DNA of 12,439 nt from Marinospirillum sp. (lineage in GTDB: Bacteria > Pseudomonadota > Gammaproteobacteria > Pseudomonadales > Halomonadaceae). A program made the position numbers and the translations under genes. The notes under the pieces were generated by a model. It was not told the DNA's origin and did not search any database. It saw nothing but the letters and a program-made list of their open reading frames with translations. The DNA lies in NCBI GenBank assembly GCA_007119985.1, contig SKOQ01000193.1:1-12439 (forward strand), in the 5' to 3' direction. How positions within the stretch are numbered: position 1 is the stretch's first letter; each line of letters begins with the position of its first letter. Shown here one piece after another: positions 6,916 to 12,439 of the stretch.

Positions 6916-8880
6916 CTACGGGGGTAGGGCAGGGTCGAGAGGGCGTGAGCTGGTTGAAGCCTGAGCAGGGCTGGTGTGTCGCTCGGTTTGATCGCGCGGT
7001 AGTATCAAAGTAAAAACAGCGCCACTCGGTTGCCCTTGGCCACTGAGCTGTCCTTGCCAATGATTGGCGGCGCTGAGTTGGCCCTGTAGCTCTTGCGCTA
7101 AGCGGCTAGAAATGGAAAGCCCTAGCCCGAGGCCAGACTCCTTTCGTGTATAAAAGGGCGTGAACAGATCATCAAGATGGGCTGGATCGATGCCGCCACC
7201 CTGATCCCAGACTTGCAAGACCACCTGTTGAGCATTGACGGCGCGGGCACTGATTTTGATCCAAGGTTGCGGCTGATCCTGTACGGCATGGAGGGCGTTG
7301 GAGATCAGATTGACCAGGATTTGCTCCACGCTGACCATATCTGCCCAAGCAAAAAGCTCTTCATCTGGCATGTCTTCCACTAGTGCAATCTTCCCCTGAG
7401 CCAAGGGTGTTGCATACAGGCGAAGTGCATAGCGACAAGCCGCTTGCAGGGAAACCGGCCCTAGCTTTTGTTCACCTTGACGTGAGAAGACCCGCAGTTG
7501 TGCACTGATCTTTGCCATACGATCAATCAGCTCCAAAATAATGACAAGATTGTGTTGGGCCGTATCGAGCTGGCCCCGCTCAATCAACGTCAGAGCGTTT
7601 TGGCTGTAGCTGCGCAGCGCACTCAAGGGTTGATTGATTTCATGGTTGATGCTGGCCGCCATCTCGCCGAGTAGGGCCAATTGCGCCGCTTGAATCAGCT
7701 CTTTCTGTGTGCTTCTGAGCTGGGCCTCTGTTTTTTGATGGCGCTGAATCTCATGCAGCAAGCGCTGATTGCTTGCAGAGAGGTCTGCAGTCCGCTCATG
7801 GACGCGTTGTTCCAGCTGGTCATGGGCTTTTTGGAGTTGGCGATGGGCTTGATGTTGCCAGAGGCGCTTTTCTTTTTGCGCGTGGCGTCGTTGATCCACA
7901 AACAAGGCCAGTAAAATGAAGGCCAGAAAAAGTAAGCCTGTCAGTAGACCGGCCAGCAGCACACGCCGATAAAGCGGGGTGAGATCCTTAATAATATGCA
8001 CTGTCCAGCCGAGTTCAGGCAGCGGGTAGTGCATCATCAGATAGTCGCGCTCCTGCTCTCGTGGTTGAGTTAAGCGGACTCGAAGACTCTGCTCACCTAA
8101 CTCGGCTTGATATTCGATTGCCAAGGGTCGCAATTGACGACCGGCATATTGGAGTGAACGCTGGATATGCTGGAGGCGCTGTCTTTCTAAAGGTTGAAGT
8201 GTCAGTAGTCGCCAATCTGGGCGTGAGCTGATAAAAATCACACCATCTTCGTCGGTGACCATCAGCTCGCCGAGTGGATCACGCCAAGGCTCTTCAATAG
8301 CATGGATTTCGATTTTGACCACCAGCACCCCAATGGGCTGCCCTGCATCAAGCACTGGGTAAGAGAAGTAATAACCACGCGCACCCGAGGTGGTGCCCAG
8401 CCCAAAAAAGCGCCCCTGCTCGCCCTGCATGGCTTGTTGAAAGTAGGGTCTAAAGGCGAAGTTTTGCCCAACAAAGCTATCGGGTCGCCACCAATTGCTG
8501 GCCGCCAGCGTCCAGCCTTGAGCATCCATTAAATAGATATCAGAAGCCTCGGTCACTGCACGAAAGCGATCAAGGCGTTGATTGAGCTGTTGCCAGTCAT
8601 CCGCTTGATTGGGTGCCAGCAGCAGAGGCCGCAGGTCTTCCTGCTCGGTCAACAGCTGGGCGAGGTATTCGTATTGAGACAACTTGCCACGTAGGCCCGC
8701 CACATGCAGCAGGAGCTCATTATGGCTTTGCTCCTGTAGCTGATGGAGTTCTTTGTTCCAAACGCCCTGCGTAATCGGCCACAGGCTCGCGGCCAGTAGC
8801 AGCGCGAGCACAGCAATCAGCAGGCGCTGGCGCACAATGGAGGAAGGTGGCTGAGAGAAGGCATCATCGCTATGACTCAT
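6916..8880 (-). CDS. dctB: C4-dicarboxylate-type sensor histidine kinase DctB
   Basis: The product has 654 aa. TM1 (about 18-40) and TM2 (about 306-328) enclose a double-Cache periplasmic sensor carrying the DctB signature FVGQNFAFRPYFQQAM (136-151), LGTTSGARGYYFSYPV (161-176) and GVLVVKI. A long coiled coil (about 335-400) leads to the H-box GEMAASINHEINQPLSAL with phosphoacceptor H413. The N-box has NLISNAL (N528), then DQGGGID (559-565) and GLGLGLSI (583-590) for ATP binding. The C-terminal 25 residues are Pro/Ser-rich and probably disordered. The family senses succinate, fumarate or malate and phosphorylates DctD; related kinases sense other carboxylates or acidic amino acids, so the ligand is inferred. 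Its start codon overlaps the pdhR stop (ATGA), implying translational coupling. dctD follows after 83 nt. Confidence 0.94.
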   Translation of the reverse strand: MSHSDDAFSQPPSSIVRQRLLIAVLALLLAASLWPITQGVWNKELHQLQEQSHNELLLHVAGLRGKLSQYEYLAQLLTEQEDLRPLLLAPNQADDWQQLNQRLDRFRAVTEASDIYLMDAQGWTLAASNWWRPDSFVGQNFAFRPYFQQAMQGEQGRFFGLGTTSGARGYYFSYPVLDAGQPIGVLVVKIEIHAIEEPWRDPLGELMVTDEDGVIFISSRPDWRLLTLQPLERQRLQHIQRSLQYAGRQLRPLAIEYQAELGEQSLRVRLTQPREQERDYLMMHYPLPELGWTVHIIKDLTPLYRRVLLAGLLTGLLFLAFILLALFVDQRRHAQKEKRLWQHQAHRQLQKAHDQLEQRVHERTADLSASNQRLLHEIQRHQKTEAQLRSTQKELIQAAQLALLGEMAASINHEINQPLSALRSYSQNALTLIERGQLDTAQHNLVIILELIDRMAKISAQLRVFSRQGEQKLGPVSLQAACRYALRLYATPLAQGKIALVEDMPDEELFAWADMVSVEQILVNLISNALHAVQDQPQPWIKISARAVNAQQVVLQVWDQGGGIDPAHLDDLFTPFYTRKESGLGLGLSISSRLAQELQGQLSAANHWQGQLSGQGQPSGAVFTLILPRDQTERHTSPAQASTSSRPLDPALPP

Positions 8881-9644
8881 GAGGTCGAAGCCACCTGCAC
8901 ACGGCGTAAAGCCCGTTGGACGCGGGTTTTTTGTTTGGACAGTTCGAGTAACCCGTCCTCAACATACACCAGATGACTATGGGATTTCGCTTGGGCTTTT
9001 TCGGGATCACCTTCCAAAATCGCCTCTAATAACTCCTGGTGTTGGCGATAGAGCAGCTCACGTGAATCCGGTCGTTCAAAAAGACTCGAGAGGTTATCGA
9101 CGATGCTTTTTTCAAGCAGGTTAAAGAGACCGCGCATACTATGCAGCAGCACCACATTGTGGGCAGCCTCGGCGATAGCAAGATGGAAGGCCGCATCGGC
9201 TTCGGCCTCTTTTACTGGATCTAAGGCCGCATAGGTGGCCGTAAGCTCTTCAAAGCGTTGCTTTAAGAGCTGCTTATCGGCTTGAGTGGAGCGCAGTGCG
9301 GCATAATAAGCGGATAAGCCCTCCAAAGCATGACGAAACTCAAGCAGGTCATAGTGAAACTCATCATGCTGGCCGAGCAGCTGCATCAGCGGATCAGAAA
9401 AGGAGGTGCCGACCTGTTCGCTCACATAGGTTCCCCCTCCTTGGCGACTGACCAACAGCCCCCGTGCAGCCAGTTTTTGAATCGCCTCGCGTAGTGAAGG
9501 GCGTGAAACACCAAATTGGGTCGCCATTTCACGCTCTGGAGGCAGCTTTTGCCCTGGTTTGAAGCTGCCTTCTAGAATCATGCTTTCGAGCTGTTGCATA
9601 ATCACATCGGATAAACGCGGGGTGGCAACACGGGTATAGGCCAT
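8877..9644 (-). CDS. pdhR: GntR/FadR-family regulator PdhR (PdhR/LldR subfamily)
   Basis: The product has 255 aa. The N-terminal winged helix (about 8-75) reads very like E. coli PdhR: PRLSDVIMQQLE, KLPPEREMATQFGVSRPSLR and RQGGGTYV. The C-terminal FCD effector domain (about 95-235) has YDLLEFRHALEGLSAYYAAL and FHLAIAEAAHNVVLL. D150, H154, H202 and H224 match the usual FCD metal ligands, a feature shared with LldR-type members. PdhR represses pyruvate dehydrogenase and respiratory genes and is released by pyruvate; LldR responds to lactate. Here the gene is not beside aceEF-lpd but leads an operon with dctBD. A matching operator lies in its own promoter (9694-9710), which supports both the family call and autoregulation. 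The effector may be pyruvate or lactate. Confidence 0.9.
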   Translation of the reverse strand: MAYTRVATPRLSDVIMQQLESMILEGSFKPGQKLPPEREMATQFGVSRPSLREAIQKLAARGLLVSRQGGGTYVSEQVGTSFSDPLMQLLGQHDEFHYDLLEFRHALEGLSAYYAALRSTQADKQLLKQRFEELTATYAALDPVKEAEADAAFHLAIAEAAHNVVLLHSMRGLFNLLEKSIVDNLSSLFERPDSRELLYRQHQELLEAILEGDPEKAQAKSHSHLVYVEDGLLELSKQKTRVQRALRRVQVASTS

Positions 9645-9683
9645 CTGGTCTCTCGTCTCTCAGTCCAATCCATCTTGCTGCCA

Positions 9684-9712
9684 ATACTAGACATATTGGT
9701 CTGACCAGTAAA
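9684..9712 (-). promoter_or_regulatory. Predicted sigma70 promoter of the pdhR-dctBD operon
   Basis: Read on the minus strand, TTTACT (9712-9707) serves as the -35 and TAGTAT (9689-9684) as the -10. The spacer is exactly 17 nt, and each element matches 4 of 6 consensus bases. The -10 lies about 40 nt before the pdhR start, leaving room for a short leader. No other equally good pair was found in the 148-nt pdhR-ybaK interval. Confidence 0.6.
9694..9710. promoter_or_regulatory. PdhR operator (ATTGGTnnnACCAAT type)
   Basis: TATTGGTCTGACCAGTA is a 17-bp dyad centred on 9702. It matches the known PdhR box ATTGGTnnnACCAAT at every specified base but one (ACCAGT in place of ACCAAT). It fills the spacer between the predicted -35 and -10 of pdhR, so a bound repressor would block RNA polymerase. 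It lies about 82 bp upstream of the ybaK start and could affect that promoter too. Confidence 0.8.
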
Positions 9713-9792
9713 GCCACTGGCTCAGTGCTTGGTGCCCTGGCGCTGAATCGAGTGGCGTTTTCTTTGAATTTCTTATTTGTTGAGTTTTCTCT

Positions 9793-10266
9793 ATGACTCC
9801 AGCTGTTCTTGATGCACAACGTCAGCGTATCGACTTTCAGATACATGAATATCAGCATGACCCTCAGGCGGCCTCCTACGGCCTTGAAGCCGCTGAAAAA
9901 ATGGGGGTGCCAGCAGAGCGCGTTTTTAAAACACTGGTGGCCCAATTAAATAGCGGGCAACTGGTGGTGGCTCTGGTGCCAGTGATGCAGCAGCTGAACC
10001 TGAAGTTGCTGGCACAGGCGGCAGGCGCCAAGAAAGCCAGTCTGGCTCCCGCTGCGTTGGTAGAGAAGACCACTGGCTATGTGCTGGGTGGCGTCAGCCC
10101 TCTGGGACAAAAGAAAAAACTGCCAACCTGGGTGGATCTTTCTGCCTTGGATGACAAGCCGATTTATGTCAGTGCTGGGCGGCGTGGTTTAGAGATACAG
10201 CTGGCGGTGGAGGATCTGCTGCAGCTAACGCAAGGGAAAACAGCGCACCTCACGCTCGCCTCCTAA
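9793..10266 (+). CDS. ybaK: Cys-tRNA(Pro)/Cys-tRNA(Cys) deacylase YbaK
   Basis: The product has 157 aa, the usual length for YbaK/EbsC single-domain editing proteins. It aligns by eye from the first residue with E. coli YbaK: MTPAV at the start, FQIHEYQHDP (15-24), VFKTL with the conserved Lys at position 46, LGAKK-like AGAKKASLA, TGYVLGGVSPLGQKKKLPT (94-112) and YVSAGRRGLEI. YbaK hydrolyses Cys-tRNA(Pro) misacylated by ProRS, acting in trans in the cytoplasm. The gene is divergent from pdhR. Its ribosome-binding site is poor (only a TTGAG about 10 nt upstream), and I see no clear promoter. It is probably monocistronic, since 348 nt separate it from the next gene. Confidence 0.95.
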   Translation: MTPAVLDAQRQRIDFQIHEYQHDPQAASYGLEAAEKMGVPAERVFKTLVAQLNSGQLVVALVPVMQQLNLKLLAQAAGAKKASLAPAALVEKTTGYVLGGVSPLGQKKKLPTWVDLSALDDKPIYVSAGRRGLEIQLAVEDLLQLTQGKTAHLTLAS

Positions 10267-10400
10267 GGACTTGATTCAGGCACTCGGGCGGGTAAGACAT
10301 CCTGCTGCATGCCTTGTTGGCTGTACGTTTAGGGCAGATGTTTCTGTTTGTGCTGACCAGAATCAGCTGCTTTACAAACGCTGACTGAAAGATGTTTAAA

Positions 10401-10419
10401 AAAAGCAACAAAGGCTTTT
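10401..10419. terminator. Weak AT-rich hairpin, possible bidirectional terminator
   Basis: AAAAGC (10401-10406) pairs with GCTTTT (10414-10419) around a 7-nt loop. The flanking A run gives a U-rich tail on the minus strand and a short U run on the plus strand. It sits about 135 nt past the ybaK stop. The stem is short and mostly A-T, so this is a weak call. Confidence 0.25.
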
Positions 10420-10425
10420 ATCTGC

Positions 10426-10454
10426 TTGAGAAAAGCTGTTTTAATAAACTTAAT
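10426..10454 (+). promoter_or_regulatory. Candidate sigma70 promoter for the 10615-12220 gene pair
   Basis: TTGAGA (10426-10431) and CTTAAT (10449-10454) are 17 nt apart, each matching 4 to 5 of 6 consensus bases. This would give a leader of about 155 nt containing the direct and inverted repeats upstream of 10615. A separate TTGACT at 10556-10561 lacks a good -10. Confidence 0.3.
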
Positions 10455-10614
10455 TTCAAACGCATGCTTGAATTGAGTGGATGCACTGATTTCGCACCAT
10501 TTGAGTGCAAATCAAGAGCAAGTTGAGCAGATCGGATCTGAATCAGCCGATCGCTTTGACTGGGTCATTCAAGCTGTGTCATGAGCAGATCAGCGGTTTG
10601 TTGAGGAGGTCTTG

Positions 10615-11286
10615 ATGTCTATCCAACTTCACTATACACCCGAGGGTGTGGGGCCGCTGCAGAGCGTCACCTTGTTGATGAAAAAGCCAGGTGGTCAGTT
10701 GGTTCAAGCGCCGATGCAAGAAGTGGACGGTATCTGGGTATTAAGTCGTCCTTTTCCTGAGGGTGAATATCACTATGCCTTCCTGATTGATCAGCAACTA
10801 CGTTTAAATGACCCACAAGCCAATGTCTATGCGCCAGATGATCAAGAAAAGATCTGGTCCGTCTTGTTGGTGAATGCAGAAGGGCAGCGTTTATATAACA
10901 ACCAAGAATATAAGGTGCATTTAGAGGACTATCGTTTAAGTGCCCACTTGGATCGTCCTGCTCCTGATTTTATTAAGAAAAAATTCAATTTAGGTGTTGA
11001 TCAGCAGGTGGTTGCGCATTGGTTATTTACCCAGGTTGAGGGTTTGCATTGCGTCACTGTGGCTTGGTCCGCGCCAGATGGTCAATTAGTTCAGTGGGGT
11101 GAGCAGTATCTGGTTGAAAATGATCACAACACACCGATTGAACTGGCCTTTGCCTGTGATTTAACGCCGCCGCAGCGTCGGCAGCAATCGGGTGCATGGA
11201 GTCTGCGCCTATTTATCGATGGGGCATTTGTATTGGAAGATGAATTCACCATCAGCCGTGATACCACCTACTCCAAGTTTGGTTAG
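10615..11286 (+). CDS. Uncharacterised two-domain beta-sandwich protein, CBM48/E-set-like N-terminal half
   Basis: The product has 223 aa from the ATG at 10615. AGGAGG at 10604-10609 is 5 nt from that ATG; a TTG at 10612 is too close to be the start. There is no signal peptide or membrane segment, so it should be cytoplasmic. Residues about 5-85 have the pattern of an isoamylase/AMPK-type E-set (CBM48-like) domain: alternating strands, a central DGIWVLSRPFPEGEYHYAFL (38-57) and LRLNDPQANVYAP (62-74). The FxxW sugar-stacking tryptophan expected before the first loop is not seen, so carbohydrate binding is doubtful. Residues about 118-215 look like a second beta sandwich ending GAWSLRLFIDGAFVLEDEFTI. 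I do not recognise the full protein. It is followed after 58 nt by the helical-protein gene and probably shares its transcript and terminator. Confidence 0.8.
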   Translation: MSIQLHYTPEGVGPLQSVTLLMKKPGGQLVQAPMQEVDGIWVLSRPFPEGEYHYAFLIDQQLRLNDPQANVYAPDDQEKIWSVLLVNAEGQRLYNNQEYKVHLEDYRLSAHLDRPAPDFIKKKFNLGVDQQVVAHWLFTQVEGLHCVTVAWSAPDGQLVQWGEQYLVENDHNTPIELAFACDLTPPQRRQQSGAWSLRLFIDGAFVLEDEFTISRDTTYSKFG

Positions 11287-11297
11287 GTGGAGCTTAG

Positions 11298-11322
11298 GCA
11301 TCTCATCTTGAGGTTGAGGTGC
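11298..11322 (+). repeat. Small hairpin in the 58-nt gap between the two unknown genes
   Basis: GCATCTCA (11298-11305) can pair with TGAGGTGC (11315-11322), 8 pairs including one G-U, around a 9-nt loop. No U run follows, so it is not a terminator. It ends just before the ribosome-binding site (AGGAG) of the downstream gene and could act in mRNA processing or balance the expression of the two genes. Confidence 0.35.
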
Positions 11323-11344
11323 ATCAGGATCAGGAGAAGTCATC

Positions 11345-12220
11345 ATGATCAGTATTAATAGTCAAGTTTTGGCCGATGTTGCCCGTCCTGCTTCCTTAGG
11401 GGCCGGCCGTTTACAAGCTGAGCAAGCAGGTGTGCAAGCACCTCGTGTTGCCACTCAGGAAGTCGATGCCGCTCCTGTGATCAGCCAGCAGGCGGTGAGT
11501 GCGCCTCAGGCCGCAGAAGAAGCCAAGGCAGAAGAAAAGCGCTCTAAAGGCAATGGCTTTTTATCGCGCTTTGCCAATCGTGTGCAAGAAGGCTTCTCAG
11601 CCGTGAAGGAGAAGGTCAACCAAGGCATCAGCGTCGCGCAGGGTGTTGTTGACCGAGTTAAGCAGGCGGGTGCCAGCATCGCGAATGAAGTGCGCCAAGG
11701 CGTTGAGCGGATCAAAGAGCCAGTTGCTGAGCTGTCGAACCGTCTGGGTCAGTTGAAAGACACTGCCGTGGCGATGAAAGACAGCGCGGTGAGCCTGGTC
11801 AAGCTGGGCGTTTCCACTGCGGTGAGCGTGGGTGAAGGCGTGTTGAAAGCTGGTGCTTCTATTGCCGCTGGTGTGGCCTCAGTCGGTCAGGCATTCAGCT
11901 CAGGCAAGACTTTCGGAGAGCGGGCTTACCATTTGAGTGAAGGCGTTTCCAAGTTGGCTGGCGCGATCGATCCTCTGAAGAACAGTTGGAATCAAATCGG
12001 TGCTGCGCGTGAAGAAGGCCAGGTTCACCTGGGTGCACTGAAAGACAACTGGACTGTTGCGCAAGGCCAAATGGCAGGCGTGAAAGAGCAGTTTCAATCC
12101 GTGAAAGCGGAAGCCGCCATGACTTGGCAGGCTGTACGCCAAGAAGGCGCACAAGCCAGCTCGGATATCAGTGCTCTGCTGCGCCCTGAGGGTGCCGCTG
12201 GTCTTCAGCAGCTCGCCTAG
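11345..12220 (+). CDS. Uncharacterised amphipathic-helix protein, LEA/phasin-like composition
   Basis: The product has 291 aa, with AGGAGA 7 nt upstream of the ATG. Three parts are visible. A likely disordered Ala/Gln/Val-rich N-terminus (1-70) ends in a charged EEAKAEEKRSK patch. A long helical section (72-145; FLSRFANRVQEGFSAVKEKV and onward) has near-11-residue spacing of hydrophobics and repeated QG/KE units. A Gly/Ala/Val segment (148-186) is followed by a further helical tail (195-278) with charged heptads. There are no cysteines, no signal peptide and no strong transmembrane segment. Such texture occurs in LEA proteins, phasins and other lipid- or granule-coating proteins, and in some secreted translocators; the sequence does not decide between them. 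It follows the beta-sandwich gene at 58 nt and ends 32 nt before a strong terminator. Confidence 0.8.
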   Translation: MISINSQVLADVARPASLGAGRLQAEQAGVQAPRVATQEVDAAPVISQQAVSAPQAAEEAKAEEKRSKGNGFLSRFANRVQEGFSAVKEKVNQGISVAQGVVDRVKQAGASIANEVRQGVERIKEPVAELSNRLGQLKDTAVAMKDSAVSLVKLGVSTAVSVGEGVLKAGASIAAGVASVGQAFSSGKTFGERAYHLSEGVSKLAGAIDPLKNSWNQIGAAREEGQVHLGALKDNWTVAQGQMAGVKEQFQSVKAEAAMTWQAVRQEGAQASSDISALLRPEGAAGLQQLA

Positions 12221-12252
12221 TTTTCCTAGTGAATACCTGCAGGTTGAACAAC

Positions 12253-12280
12253 AAACCCCGCCCAGTGCGGGGTTTTTTTT
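12253..12280 (+). terminator. Strong intrinsic terminator of the 10615-12220 gene pair
   Basis: AACCCCGC (12254-12261) and GCGGGGTT (12267-12274) form a GC-rich 8-bp stem with a 5-nt loop, followed directly by a U run to 12280. It closes the plus-strand unit. Read on the minus strand the same stem is followed by TTGTTGTTC, so it may also help end the convergent DadA-family transcript. Confidence 0.93.
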
Positions 12281-12293
12281 AAGGCGCTGAAAC

Positions 12294-12439
12294 TCAGTGA
12301 GAAGAAACCAGCCCGTGGCCTGTGCGTGTCGAAATAAGCTGATCTGCCAGCAGTTCGGCTGTTGCTGGGGCGAGGGTCCAGCCAAGATGTCCGTGGCCGG
12401 TATTGTAGAAAATACGCGGATGGCGACCAGCGCCAATAC
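12294..12439 (-). CDS. dadA: DadA-family FAD-dependent D-amino-acid dehydrogenase, C-terminal 47 residues only
   Basis: Only the 3' end is in the window: 47 codons and a TGA stop at 12296-12294; the rest lies beyond the right edge. The visible sequence contains RIFYNTGHGHLGWTLAPATA and ELLADQLI. This matches the conserved C-terminal FAD-contacting NTGHG-LGWT signature of D-amino-acid dehydrogenase small subunits, which oxidise D-amino acids such as D-alanine to 2-oxo acids (pyruvate from D-Ala) at the inner membrane. The tail after the motif is short (LISTRTGHGLVSSH). Related FAD amino-acid oxidases share this motif, so the family is firm but the exact substrate and the gene symbol are less so. 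The gene converges on the plus-strand unknown pair. Confidence 0.75.
   Translation of the reverse strand, partial: IGAGRHPRIFYNTGHGHLGWTLAPATAELLADQLISTRTGHGLVSSH

Larger units (their letters stand above)
10267..10614. other. 348-nt gene-free region with small repeats and weak expression signals
   Basis: No convincing gene is present; the only in-frame peptides are under 20 codons. Near 10380-10460 it is AT-rich, including a run of seven A. It contains a 10-bp direct repeat TGAGCAGATC (10524-10533 and 10582-10591), an inverted repeat GATCGG/CCGATC (10530-10535/10547-10552) and an inverted repeat TGCACT/AGTGCA (10482-10487/10504-10509). These could be regulator sites for the gene at 10615 but match no consensus I can name. 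Confidence 0.5.

Noticed and set aside
6833..7060. Upstream extension of the dctD reading frame to a start at 7060 (76 extra residues)
   Set aside because: It overlaps the 3' end of dctB in another frame, has non-domain-like composition, and the ATG at 6832 has a good ribosome-binding site and places the receiver domain at its normal position.
9529..9945. Minus-strand open frame spanning the pdhR-ybaK interval
   Set aside because: It overlaps the pdhR start, the operator and the ybaK 5' end, and its translation shows no recognisable domain; it is a shadow frame.
10339..10389. 16-codon peptide (MFLFVLTRISC...) in the 348-nt gap
   Set aside because: It has an AGGG upstream but is too short and unsupported to call; chance open frames of this size are expected.
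10556..10584. TTGACT as -35 of a promoter close to the 10615 gene
   Set aside because: At 16-18 nt spacing the -10 positions read GTCATG, TCATGA or CATGAG, none resembling TATAAT.
11900..12436. Long minus-strand open frame opposite the helical-protein gene and the right edge
   Set aside because: It crosses the strong terminator and lies antisense to a well-supported gene; the DadA signature at the right edge is in a different frame that stops at 12294.

Overview
The window looks like chromosomal DNA from a motile, respiring gammaproteobacterium. The evidence is a PdhR very close to the enterobacterial type, a YbaK whose conserved Lys sits at position 46 as in E. coli, a Cache-type chemoreceptor, DctB/DctD, a membrane c-di-GMP enzyme and the tail of a DadA-type dehydrogenase. 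GC content looks moderate. An Oceanospirillales-like marine or aquatic organism would fit, but that is inference; there is no rRNA or other marker. No IS element, tRNA, CRISPR array or phage gene was seen.

Positions 1-9644 are all minus strand. In transcription order, the first unit is pdhR (9644-8877), dctB (8880-6916) and dctD (6832-5474). PdhR and DctB overlap by 4 nt (ATGA), so a pyruvate/lactate-type one-component regulator is tied to a C4-dicarboxylate-type two-component system. A sigma70-like promoter upstream of pdhR carries a near-perfect PdhR operator in its -35/-10 spacer, which predicts autoregulation of the whole unit. Next come an MCP (5262-3349) and then a two-gene unit: an exported tandem rhodanese (3195-2332) and, 7 nt later, a membrane PAS-GGDEF-EAL protein (2324 to beyond base 1). 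In that protein the GGDEF site is degenerate and the EAL site looks intact, so it probably degrades c-di-GMP.

Positions 9793-12280 are plus strand: ybaK (Cys-tRNA(Pro) deacylase), divergent from pdhR; a 348-nt gap with small repeats and weak signals; then two unrecognised genes at 10615-11286 and 11345-12220. The first encodes a two-domain beta-sandwich (E-set/CBM48-like) protein. The second encodes a Cys-free, Ala/Gly/Val-rich amphipathic-helix protein with LEA- or phasin-like texture. The pair ends in a strong intrinsic terminator and is the least understood part of the window. At the right edge the 3' end of a DadA-family gene converges on this terminator from the minus strand.

Functionally, the left three quarters is a sensing block: organic-acid sensing (PdhR, DctBD), chemotaxis (MCP) and c-di-GMP turnover. 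No transporter that would be the obvious DctBD target lies inside the window.
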